Assembly: GCF_016745095.1 (NCBI RefSeq)
Contig: NZ_CP067087.1
Span: 1 to 64,000 of the forward strand
Origin: Croceicoccus sp. YJ47
GTDB lineage: Bacteria > Pseudomonadota > Alphaproteobacteria > Sphingomonadales > Sphingomonadaceae
DNA: 64,000 bases
Direction of reading: 5' to 3'
Position numbers and translations under genes: made by a program. The notes beneath the pieces were generated by a model, which was given only the letters and a program-made list of their open reading frames with translations, was not told the origin of the DNA and did no database searches. This document shows, piece by piece, positions 30,058 through 38,084 of this stretch; the first letter of the stretch is position 1; each line of letters starts with the position of its first letter.

Positions 30058-31346
30058 CTATCGGGACACCAGATCGCGCGCGGACGCAGAAGCCCAACCG
30101 CGCGATCGACCGAATGGGCATTCAACGCCATGCAGGTTGGCGGAAGGTTCTGTGAGGTGGACGAACGCACCTGCGCGCCATCGGTCACGAACCTTGGCGA
30201 TGCCGTGGGCCTTGCTTCGACGGTTCAGGGCAGTGGTCGCGGGATCACCCGTCATTCGGCGCAACACCGATTTATTGGACCGCGGTGCGACGCGGCCCGG
30301 GCTGGTCAGGGCCCATCCACATTTTCGGTCTGCATAACGTGCGCCGAATTGGATGCCACCGCATCCACGAAGATTATGTTGGCGGGCGTCTTCATGCGCG
30401 CACCGTCCTTTCCGGTCGAGCCAGCGGAAACCTGTCATGCGCCCCACCGCCTCGATCACCACTGATATTTTCGACAACGGTATCAATGGCGTGTCTCGGT
30501 TTGCCCGTCGCTTCGACAGCAAGCAGGGGTGATGGGTTGGAGCACGATGGGGCTCCGTAAGGACACCCCCCTCGCCCGCATCGAGCACGCCGTTCATCGC
30601 ACACGGCCATCGTGCGGCTGTGTCAGGTGGGCGGTCCGCTCCGGGGGCACTAAACGCGCCGGCCATTTGCCACGAAACCGTTCGCGCGCGTCTGCTCCGC
30701 TGCATCGGGCGGGCAGGCAACAGATCATTGTCCATGGCGCAGATGCGCAGGTTTCATTGCCCGCTATCGGCCGCAACGAACTGGTCGACCTTGGTTTACA
30801 CCTTGGTGCAAAAAGGCGCGATTTCTTCGCACCGGGATCGCAATCCTACCAACGATGGCGCTGATGTCCTCGGTTCAGCGAACGTCCAGCGAGCTTACAG
30901 CTGCGGATCCGGTTGAGATCGGCGGTCCGCCTGAGGGATTTCAGCGTCGTCGATGCAATGCCTCTGCGTCTGCATCGTGAAATGCCGTTTGCGCATTCCC
31001 CGCGGTCGTTTGCATGGCATCACGCGCGGCTGCGTCGTCGACATCGTCTGAAAAATTTTACCAGCATCCAAGCCCCGGCCGCTTCGGACCGAGGAACCCG
31101 AACGGGCCGTGCATGTCCATAAAGGCCTGCTTTCAACGCGGTCGCAGTCGTAAGATTGCAAATCCTCGATCCGAAAGGCAGCCGTTACGCCGACATGGAG
31201 CGGATTTTCGGAAACATACGCGAAGATCGTCAGCCGGACGAGTTGGCAATCCCGGCTCACAGTCAGGACGGAGCTGCGCGCGATCGTGGCCGTCACGACT
31301 GTTGAAAATACGATACCGGCATCGGGCGACACCAAGCCCGACCGCA
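30058..31346. other. 1.3-kb stretch between two plus-strand terminators, no intact gene
   Basis: No frame here has an SD with recognisable protein sequence. The stretch is bracketed by plus-strand terminators at 30027-30057 and 31347-31380, so a plus-strand transcript probably ended at the second. Plus-strand readings such as KGSRYADMERIFGNIRED near 31170-31225 look protein-like but match no family I know. A minus-strand reading DDAAARDAMQTTAGNAQTAF near 31000 is equally unassigned. It is probably a ruined gene. Confidence 0.4.
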
Positions 31347-31380
31347 TCGCCGCGCCCGCAGGAGGCGCGGCGACGTTTTT
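31347..31380 (+). terminator. Rho-independent terminator facing the deglycosidase operon
   Basis: TCGCCGCGCC (31347-31356) and GGCGCGGCGA (31364-31373) form a perfect 10-bp stem with a 7-base loop, then CGTTTTT. It works on the plus strand, although the nearest intact gene ends on the minus strand at 31407. Confidence 0.8.
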
Positions 31381-31406
31381 CCGGTGTCAGATCGTTCTGA
31401 AAGAGC

Positions 31407-31799
31407 TCAGGCGGCCAGGGCCATCGTCTTGGTGAACTTCGTGGTCGGTACGAAGGGCAGGTAAGACACGCGGTAACGCACCGCGAAAGTCACCTCGTGC
31501 TCGCCCTCACCCAGCCCGCCATCGCGCAGCGCGATGACCGTGGCCTGCTCGCCAAAGTTCCAGCGGTCGTCGAAAACCGTTTCCATCTGGTCGAGCGTGT
31601 AGGTCTTGCCGCGCACGTGAAAGCGCACGTCTTCCCGCGCCACTTTGTCGCCGTCAATCTCGATGGCGATATCCTCGACCATCGAAAGGCCGAGGCCGCG
31701 GTAGTAGGGCAAGCGGGCTAGCAACTTGAAGCCCTTCACCTCGCCGCCGTCTTCGTAATTCGCGAGGCTACCCTCGACCATCATCTTGTTGTCCATCAT
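31407..31799 (-). CDS. C-glycoside deglycosidase beta subunit (DUF6379)
   Basis: The 130-residue protein starts at ATG 31799 with AAGGAG nine bases upstream. It reads MMDNKMMVEGSLANYED, GFKLLARLPYYRGLGLSMVED, then VRFHVRGKTYTLDQMETVF, DRWNFGEQATV and VRYRVSYLPFVPTTKF. This is the DUF6379/C-glycoside deglycosidase beta family, a beta-sandwich partner that completes the active site of the alpha subunit in the bacterial puerarin-type systems (DgpBC, CarBC, DfgAB). The alpha-subunit gene lies 14 bases upstream on the same strand, the classic pairing. The family pairing makes the call firm; activity on a given C-glycoside is not shown by sequence. Confidence 0.88.
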   Translation of the reverse strand: MMDNKMMVEGSLANYEDGGEVKGFKLLARLPYYRGLGLSMVEDIAIEIDGDKVAREDVRFHVRGKTYTLDQMETVFDDRWNFGEQATVIALRDGGLGEGEHEVTFAVRYRVSYLPFVPTTKFTKTMALAA

Positions 31800-31813
31800 G
31801 GGATCGTACTCCT

Positions 31814-32821
31814 TCAGGCAGCCTTGAGGGCGGGAACTTCGGGTTCGCCGAGCAGACGGGCCAGCATCACCTGCTGACGACGGACCTGTTCGACGCTGTC
31901 GGGTTCCTCGGCGTCCTCGATCCAGCGATTGCCTTCATATTCGGAGCAGATGTAGCCGTCGTAGCCACCCTTTTTGAGCACCTCGACGATCTCGTCATAA
32001 GGGATCGAAGGCTCCACGTAGTCCTCGTTCATCTGGTAGAACTTGCCGTGGATGTTGTGGATGCGGTGCATGTAGTCGAGCATGCGCTTCGGCTCGTAAG
32101 CGGCGTTGTGACGCGCCGTTTCGGCCATCTGGATCGCAGGTCCGGTACCGCCCATCTGATGCACATCGAGGATGATGTACTCCCCGAACACACGGTCTTC
32201 GTACGCCTTCACGATGTAATCGGAGATATGCGCGGGCACGCCCATGCGCGCGAAACGCTCGCGCTGTACCGGCGGAAAGGCGTGCAGGAACATGCCCATG
32301 TCGGGCAGGAAGCCCAGCGCGTCCGAGCCGCTCTTCTCATAGGCTTCGGCGTGGCGGATGATCCACGGATGGTCGAAGTGCAGTGGGGCGTGCACCTCGA
32401 TCAGGATCTTGATGCCCTTCTCCTCGGCATGGGGCGCGGCCGCGACGAGGACGTCGGGCGAAACGGAGCAGAGCGAGCGGATATATTTCATCCCCAGGCG
32501 CGCGGCAAAATCAATGTCGTTCTTCACGCTGGCGACCTGCTCGTCGAACGGCATGATCTGCCCTTTCACGCGCTTGGTATCGAGCATGAAATCGTGGCTG
32601 ACGGGTACGCAGTCGTACTTCTTGATCAGCCGGTGCCAGTTTTCGATAGCGGCATCTTCCACGCCGACTTCGGGCCAGCCCCAGAACGTCTGCTCGCCGA
32701 TGATCTCGATGCCGTTCGCGCCGAACTCCGCCGATGTCCGGATGCAATCTTCCAGGCTCATCTTACCCTGAAAGGTCTCGTTCTGATAGGAATAGAGGCT
32801 CACGCCCCGCTTGATCGCCAT
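31814..32821 (-). CDS. C-glycoside deglycosidase alpha subunit (TIM barrel)
   Basis: ATG 32821 is preferred (GGAGG seven bases upstream); a GTG six bases earlier is the alternative. The protein of 335 residues begins AIKRGVSLYSYQNETFQGKM and has a xylose-isomerase-like barrel. Probable metal ligands (numbering from the GTG) are Glu144 in LIEVHAP, Asp176 in LPDMGMF, His260 in NIHGKF and Glu296 in CSEYEGNRW. Known alpha/beta deglycosidases use Mn2+ to split the C-C bond of 3-keto-C-glycosides by beta-elimination. The beta subunit follows at once. Box E lies in its promoter. The oxidase that would make the 3-keto substrate is not intact in this window (relics at 1-3.6 kb). Confidence 0.85.
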   Translation of the reverse strand: MAIKRGVSLYSYQNETFQGKMSLEDCIRTSAEFGANGIEIIGEQTFWGWPEVGVEDAAIENWHRLIKKYDCVPVSHDFMLDTKRVKGQIMPFDEQVASVKNDIDFAARLGMKYIRSLCSVSPDVLVAAAPHAEEKGIKILIEVHAPLHFDHPWIIRHAEAYEKSGSDALGFLPDMGMFLHAFPPVQRERFARMGVPAHISDYIVKAYEDRVFGEYIILDVHQMGGTGPAIQMAETARHNAAYEPKRMLDYMHRIHNIHGKFYQMNEDYVEPSIPYDEIVEVLKKGGYDGYICSEYEGNRWIEDAEEPDSVEQVRRQQVMLARLLGEPEVPALKAA

Positions 32822-32907
32822 AATCACCCTCCAATACCGGCTGCCAACGCACCGGCCTTTTTTCCACCAAAAGGATCAACACCGCTTGCGTTGCCCTTCA
32901 TTCTTAT

Positions 32908-32945
32908 TAGAACAGTAATTCTATATACAATCTGCGCACGGTCAA
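32908..32945 (-). promoter_or_regulatory. TAGAAT box E over the deglycosidase promoter
   Basis: TAGAAC-AGTA-ATTCTA (32908-32923). On the minus strand TTGACC (32945-32940) precedes TAGAAT (32923-32918) by 16 bases, matching box A nearly base for base. The DoxX-like gene diverges on the other side (ATG 32983). Confidence 0.75.
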
Positions 32946-32982
32946 GACTGCTTTTGCCGCGACGCAGGAAAGAGGGGTGGAT

Positions 32983-33402
32983 ATGCAAGAACGAAGCGGA
33001 AAAACGAATCCGAAAGCCGTCGTGAATTGGGTCGCTCTTGCCGCGTTGGTGATACCGATCGGCGGGTTTTCCATTTTTGTCGGCTGGAACAAGGCCAATG
33101 CCCCGATCGAGATACTCGCGGAGCATTCGGCCTGGACTTATCACCTGCCCGTCTGGTTAGGCCGCACGGTGGGCTGGATGGAGCTCGTGGCCGCCGCGGT
33201 TCTGTTCGCTGGCTTGCTGATTCCGAAATTCTCGCGGCCGGGCATGTTCGCCGCCATCTGGATCACGCTCAATCACATCGTTGCCGCCATCGTCCATATC
33301 ATCTTCGCGGAGTGGCATACACTCACGCAGAGCGCCATCGTGATTACCTTGTGCGTGATTATGGTCCTGCTGTTCGCACAACGCGTGCGCCGAACGATCT
33401 GA
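32983..33402 (+). CDS. DoxX-like small membrane protein
   Basis: ATG 32983 follows GAGGGG; a GTG six bases upstream is possible. The product of 139 residues has four hydrophobic helices: VNWVALAALVIPIGGFSIFV, LGRTVGWMELVAAAVLFAGL, MFAAIWITLNHIVAAIVHII and QSAIVITLCVIMVLLFA. The pattern is that of DoxX/DoxD-like inner-membrane proteins, which have no single known function (some are linked to quinol oxidation). It is transcribed divergently from the deglycosidase genes and shares box E with them. It ends 60 bases before a strong terminator. Confidence 0.7.
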   Translation: MQERSGKTNPKAVVNWVALAALVIPIGGFSIFVGWNKANAPIEILAEHSAWTYHLPVWLGRTVGWMELVAAAVLFAGLLIPKFSRPGMFAAIWITLNHIVAAIVHIIFAEWHTLTQSAIVITLCVIMVLLFAQRVRRTI

Positions 33403-33459
33403 GAAAACGCAAAGACAAGTCGAACGCCGATGCCGAGTCCATCGGCTCCCGACAAAAGG

Positions 33460-33490
33460 AAGGGGGCGTCGCGAGACGCCCCCTTTTTGG
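33460..33490. terminator. Terminator between the DoxX-like and ThuA genes
   Basis: GGGGCGTC (33464-33471), loop GCGA, GACGCCCC (33476-33483), then TTTTT on the plus strand. It ends the DoxX-like transcript and lies 11 bases after the stop of the convergent ThuA gene, so it may stop both. Confidence 0.85.
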
Positions 33491-33500
33491 CGAGAAGGCG

Positions 33501-34499
33501 TCAATCTTCCGTCCGATATTCTTCCGGAATATCGTAGGCGGACGCCTTGTCGTAGGGCGGGATCGTAACCTCACCGGTGGCCGCCCATTCCGTTCCGCGG
33601 ACAATAAGCGTCCTCACCCCGTCGAACATCAAGGTATCCGGACCGTGGCCCAGCGTGATGGAAAACACCCGGCCCTCGCCATAATCCTGAACCCAGACCA
33701 GCGGGTTCGCCGCATTCATGCCATCCATTTTCGCGACGTTGTCTGCCGAATACGCTTCGTAATCGTATTTCGGGCCGGCCAATTCCGGCACGTAATTCTT
33801 CATATCGTCGAAGCCGGTCGCCAGGACCGTGACGTTCGCGTCCGGCGCGAAGCTCATGTTCGTGTACATGTCCTCCATGAAGGACCAGACATAGCGCCGC
33901 ACGCCGCGCGTGATCGGGTGCTCGGCATCGGTCATGCGGACGCGAAAGCCGTCGGGCGGCGACCGTCGGCTCTGCCCCGGTACCATCGTGGCGCCCAACA
34001 AACGCTTGTACTCCGGAATGTCGAAACCCCAGGTGAAACTGGAATGGAAGGCGACGAGGCCGCCGCCCTGGTCGACGTAATCGTAGAGCGCCTGAAAAGC
34101 CTCGGGTGACCAGAGCTTCTGCTTAGCATCGGCGTAGTTCCAGCGACTGGCATAGTTCAGGAAGACGACATCGTACTTCTGCAGCATTTCCAACGTGCCG
34201 AATTCGAAATCCTCGACCACCCGGACATCGAACCGGCCCGTGTCCTTCAAATGCGTGCGAAGGCGGTTGTTCACCCCTGTCCAGTCATGCTCGTACGTGT
34301 TCTCCCCCGATATGATCAGCACCTTGAGCAGTTCGTCCTGCGGGGTCACCGGTGTAACCACGCGCTGGACGGTTTCGGGGGGTGCGTAGGGGACCGCATC
34401 GACGGTGGTGGGTATATCCGCGACCGGCACCTCCTGCGCCATCGCAGGAAACGCGATGGCGGTGCTGGCGGCGATCGAAGCGAGAATAGCTACTTTCAT
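33501..34499 (-). CDS. Exported ThuA-domain protein
   Basis: The 332-residue protein has a signal peptide (ILASIAASTAIAFPAMAQ) followed by a ThuA (glutamine-amidotransferase-like) fold: KVLIISGENTYEHDWTGVNN, YDVVFLNYASRWN, FQALYDYVDQGGGLVAFHSSF, DAEHPITRG and GRVFSITLGHG. ThuA proteins occur in trehalose and other glycoside utilisation loci; a 3-keto-sugar role has been proposed for ThuA itself. ATG 34499 overlaps the stop of the GPH transporter gene (ATGA). It is the last gene of the minus-strand operon that starts with the TBDR at 40408. The substrate is unknown. Confidence 0.88.
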   Translation of the reverse strand: MKVAILASIAASTAIAFPAMAQEVPVADIPTTVDAVPYAPPETVQRVVTPVTPQDELLKVLIISGENTYEHDWTGVNNRLRTHLKDTGRFDVRVVEDFEFGTLEMLQKYDVVFLNYASRWNYADAKQKLWSPEAFQALYDYVDQGGGLVAFHSSFTWGFDIPEYKRLLGATMVPGQSRRSPPDGFRVRMTDAEHPITRGVRRYVWSFMEDMYTNMSFAPDANVTVLATGFDDMKNYVPELAGPKYDYEAYSADNVAKMDGMNAANPLVWVQDYGEGRVFSITLGHGPDTLMFDGVRTLIVRGTEWAATGEVTIPPYDKASAYDIPEEYRTED

Positions 34500-35896
34500 T
34501 CTGTCTCTCCCTGAACCGGGTCGGCCCAGTCCGTGCGGCCCTTCCCGGTTTGCTCTTTCTTTCGAACGTCCATCGGCCAGAACAGGACCGTTAGCGCCTG
34601 CAGCGCCAGCATCAGCGCGGCGACCCCGTAATAGGCGAAGCGGATGTTCGCGCGGGCCTCTTCCGTGACGCTCGCCGGGTCGTATGACGCAAACGCCAGA
34701 ACATAAGCGGCGAGCGCGCTGCCGATGGCCATGCCGATTTTCGTCGAAACGCTGATGCCGGAGGACAGCAGCCCTTCGTAGCGAACGCCGTGCTTGGACT
34801 GATGATAATCGACCGATTCAGCCGCCATCGTGAAGATGGCCGTGATCGTGATCGACGTCGTGATCGAGAACAGGAAATAGGGCAGCAGAAGCGGCGGAAC
34901 ACCCATTCCTGCAATCTGCCAGTCTACCGCGCTGTCCACCGACGCCATCGCCGCGAAAAGCGCGAGCGAGACCCCGATAGCGCCGACGCAGCCAGCCCTG
35001 ATGCCCGTACGGGCGAGGATCGGCGGAGCAATGAATGCCGCGATGAGCAGGCCGCCCGAAACCATCGGAAGCATGACCGGGATCAGCCAGGGTTTCCCGA
35101 CGACGTCCTTGGCGAAGAATATCGTCAGACCCAGCATCGCACCGAACCTGATGAAGTACAGCAGGCAAAAACAGAAGCAGACCAGCCATGCCCGGTTGCG
35201 CACCATCTGCACGATGGCTTACCATGCCCGGAAATCGGAAACCGACGCGTTATCCTCGAACCGTTCGCGGCAATTCAGGAACAGCATGGCCAGTGCGATG
35301 AGTGCGATCGCGCCGAACAGGATGGTCGTCCACGTGAAGCCTCGCTGAAGGTCGTCGCCCCCGAAAAACGCGACAAGCGGCATGGTTGCGGCAGTGCCCA
35401 GGATCACCGAAATCGATGTGCCGACCGAACGCGCGCCGCCAAGCTTCATCCGTTCCTTGGTGTCCAGGGTCATCATCGGCATCAGCGCGGTGTAGGGAAT
35501 GGAACCCGCGCTCATCAGGATGCCGAGAAGCTTGAATGTCACGAATGCATAGGCGAGCTGCATGCCTTGCGAGACGTCCGGAACATGGAATACGGCAATG
35601 AAGATCACCACGTAGGGTATTGCCGTGAAAAGGATATAGGGTCTGGTTCGGCCCCATCGGGTCCGGGTCTTGTCCACCCAGATGCCGAAGAGCGGATCGA
35701 TGACCGCATCCAGCAATCGCGCGACGAGGAAAATCGTACCGACGGCCTCCGCCGAAAAACGTACGATGTCGGTGTAGTAGAACAGCAGGAACGCGCCTGC
35801 CATGTTGTACGCCAGGCTGTATCCCAGATCGCCTCCGCCATAGCTGAAACGTTCGAGAAAGCTGAGCTTGCGGCCAGGGGCGGTTGCCTCAACCAT
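34496..35896 (-). pseudogene. GPH-family sugar:cation symporter with an in-frame stop
   Basis: ATG 35896 lies inside the end of the isomerase gene. The first half reads FSYGGGDLGYSLAYNMAGAF, LLDAVIDPLFGIWVDKTRT, WGRTRPYILF (the family loop) and GSIPYTALMPMMT. At 35219-35221 a TAA interrupts the frame after SVSDFRAW. The very same frame continues AIVQMVRNRAWLVCF through the second half to stop 34496, and the length is a multiple of three. So this is a single nonsense codon (for example CAA to TAA), not a frameshift. GPH carriers import glycosides, pentosides and hexuronides with H+ or Na+. Unless the stop is suppressed or an error, only a six-helix half is made. Confidence 0.85.
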
Positions 35897-36655
35897 ACAT
35901 AGCCTCGCGGGTTGCGGCGATAGATTGATCCATCGGCATGGTCGGCATGTATTCCAGCCCGAGCGGACCGCGATAGCCCAGCTCCTCAAGGTCGGCGACA
36001 ATCTGCTTCCAGTCGAGATCGCCCGTGCCGGGCTCGTTCCGTCCGGGGTGCCGACCACCTGCACATGCGCCACGAGATGCATCCGTCCGGCAAGAACCTC
36101 CTTCAGGTTCTCGCCCATCACGGCGCTGTGGTGAACGTCGTAAAGCAGCTTGAGATTGGGGCTGTCGACCGCCTCGATAATGTCCAGCGCCAGTGGCGTG
36201 CTGACGAGGTACATCTGGGCGAAGAGCTGTGTATTCAACGGCTCGAGCACCAGCATCACGCCGGCATCTTCCGCCATCTTCGCCGCGCGCTTCAGGACCG
36301 AGACGGCATTGGCGAAATGGTCTTCTTCCGAAACCCCCTCGACGCGAAAACCCGACGCGATGATCAGCGGCGGCGAGCCGACCTTGCGCGCTTCGGCGAT
36401 GGTGTCACTGACAGCCTGCAGCATTTCCTCGTGTTCGGCAGGATCGACGATCGACCGACGCGGATCGACGCAGAACCCGGTCAGGGTGATGCCCGTCTCG
36501 TTGAGCGCATCGGCGACACCGGCCATGTCCTTGTCCCGCCAGAGGTGGAATTCGGCATGATGCAACCCTGCATCCTTCACCGCCCGAATCCGGTCGGGAA
36601 GACCGGAGCCGGCTTCGGCAAATTGCCATTCGATACATGCAGATAGGCTGGACAT
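35889..36655 (-). pseudogene. Hydroxypyruvate-isomerase-like TIM barrel, one frameshift
   Basis: ATG 36655 begins one base after the sulfatase stop. The protein reads MSSLSACIEWQFAEAG, ITLTGFCVDPRRSI, GVMLVLEPLNTQLF, LKLLYDVHHSAVMGEN and VAHVQVVGTPD. Just after this, near 36043, a base is missing; the other frame continues RNEPGTGDLDWKQIV, LGYRGPLGLEYMPTMPMDQS and ends REAMYG at 35889. Metal-binding Glu, Asp and His residues of the Hyi/xylose-isomerase-like family are kept in both parts. It is the third gene of the TBDR-sulfatase operon and would isomerise a freed sugar or keto-acid. One insertion restores a 255-residue protein. Confidence 0.82.
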
Positions 36656-36656
36656 A

Positions 36657-38084
36657 TTATTCTACTCCGAAATGGTCGGCCAGTTCGTCGCCGCGAAATC
36701 CATGGGTGAACGTGTCGTCTCGGTACGGGAGCATAGCCGCATTCCAGCGCTCCCAACGTGTACGCAGATCGTTGAAAAGCTCGGGCATGCGCGCCTTCAG
36801 GTTTGCACGCTCCATCGGGTCGGCGATGACATCGAACAGGAATTCGTTGCCCGCGATCGAGAGATACTTGTGCCGTCCCAGGCGCACCGCCTTCTGGTCG
36901 AGATGATTGTAGCGCCAGAACATCGGAAGCTCGTCGAACCCGCCGGCCCTGAGATCCCGGCCATCGGGCAAGCGATCCTGCGGGAAGCGGGCACCGCCGG
37001 CCGCGGCGAGCATGGCCGAAAGGTCCATGGTCATATGCGGCGTATCCACCACCCGGCCGCCATCGAAGACACCCGGCCAGTGGACGATCGTCGGCACGCG
37101 AATGCCGCCCTCGAGCAGTTCCGTCTTGCGTCCGGTAAACGGCCAGACATCGGAAAAGCGCTCTCCGCCATTGTCGCTGGAAAACACGATGATGGTTTCC
37201 CGGTCCTTGGGGAGTGCGCCGACTGCCGCGACGACTGCGCCAACCTGTTCGTCCATGCGCCTGACCATCTCGGCATAGGTCGCCATGTTGCCACCATCGA
37301 AATGGGCAAGCTTGCGGTAGCTTGGATCGGTCGTCAGCCGTTCCGCCTCCGCCCTGTCGTCAGGCGTTTCCCAAGGCCAGTGCGGCGCCGAAAAATGCAG
37401 GCTCAGAAAGAACGGTGCGTCGCTGCTGCGCTGTGCATCCACGAATTGCGTGGCGCGCTGCCCCAAAAGACGCGTGAGATAGCCGTCCTCTTCGATTTCG
37501 TGGCCATTCTCCCACAGCCCCTCGCCACGTGCGTCCTCGTGGCGCAGATAATCGATACCCCCGCCGCGATAGCCCCAGAAATAATCGTATCCGCTTTTCA
37601 ACGGGCCATAGTTCGGCAAATTGCCGAGGTGCCACTTGCCGATCAGCGCCGTGCGGTAGCCCGCCTGCCGCAACAGGCTTGGCAGCGTGGGTTCATCCGG
37701 CGGCAGTCCGGTGTCGCGCGGTCCGATCGGTTCTTCGAGCCCGGCATCCAGCCGATACTGATATCGCGCCGTCATCAGGCCAAGCCGGGTGGCCGAACAG
37801 ACCGGCGAGTTCGCATAAGAGTGCGTCAATCGCGCGCCCGCCGCGGCAAGCCGGTCACAATATGGCGTGACGTAATCCCGGCGACCGAAGCATGAAAGAT
37901 CGGCATACCCCAGATCGTCCGCCAGGATGAATACGATATTGGGTTGGCGTTTTTCCCCGCCCATCTCTCTTGCAGAAGCGATGCCCGGCAACAGGGACAA
38001 AGCCCCTGCTGCAAGCACCTGCCTTCGCGCGACGTTCATCGGAAAGCGAGCTTCCCGCCGGCAAGAGGGGTCACCCCTGTCCAT
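36657..38084 (-). CDS. Exported sulfatase (type I, formylglycine)
   Basis: ATG 38084 overlaps the receptor stop (TGATG), pointing to coupling; an internal ATG at 38039 would start directly at the Tat-like signal MNVARRQVLAAGALSLL, so it is a real alternative. The enzyme has metal-binding Asp56-Asp57 (FILADDLGY), the formylglycine site Cys96 in CSATR, TALIGKWHLG and FSSDNGGE. All are sulfatase family signatures. The Cys type needs a maturase. It should remove sulfate esters from an organic or sugar substrate in the periplasm. Its place directly behind a TBDR and before an isomerase and a sugar symporter argues for a sulfated glycoside, which is inference. Confidence 0.9.
   Translation of the reverse strand: MDRGDPSCRREARFPMNVARRQVLAAGALSLLPGIASAREMGGEKRQPNIVFILADDLGYADLSCFGRRDYVTPYCDRLAAAGARLTHSYANSPVCSATRLGLMTARYQYRLDAGLEEPIGPRDTGLPPDEPTLPSLLRQAGYRTALIGKWHLGNLPNYGPLKSGYDYFWGYRGGGIDYLRHEDARGEGLWENGHEIEEDGYLTRLLGQRATQFVDAQRSSDAPFFLSLHFSAPHWPWETPDDRAEAERLTTDPSYRKLAHFDGGNMATYAEMVRRMDEQVGAVVAAVGALPKDRETIIVFSSDNGGERFSDVWPFTGRKTELLEGGIRVPTIVHWPGVFDGGRVVDTPHMTMDLSAMLAAAGGARFPQDRLPDGRDLRAGGFDELPMFWRYNHLDQKAVRLGRHKYLSIAGNEFLFDVIADPMERANLKARMPELFNDLRTRWERWNAAMLPYRDDTFTHGFRGDELADHFGVE

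Noticed and set aside
35219-36655. A single fused isomerase-MFS protein
   Set aside because: The fusion arises only because a missing base near 36043 moves the isomerase into the MFS frame; the MFS has its own start at 35896 and the isomerase its own stop at 35889.
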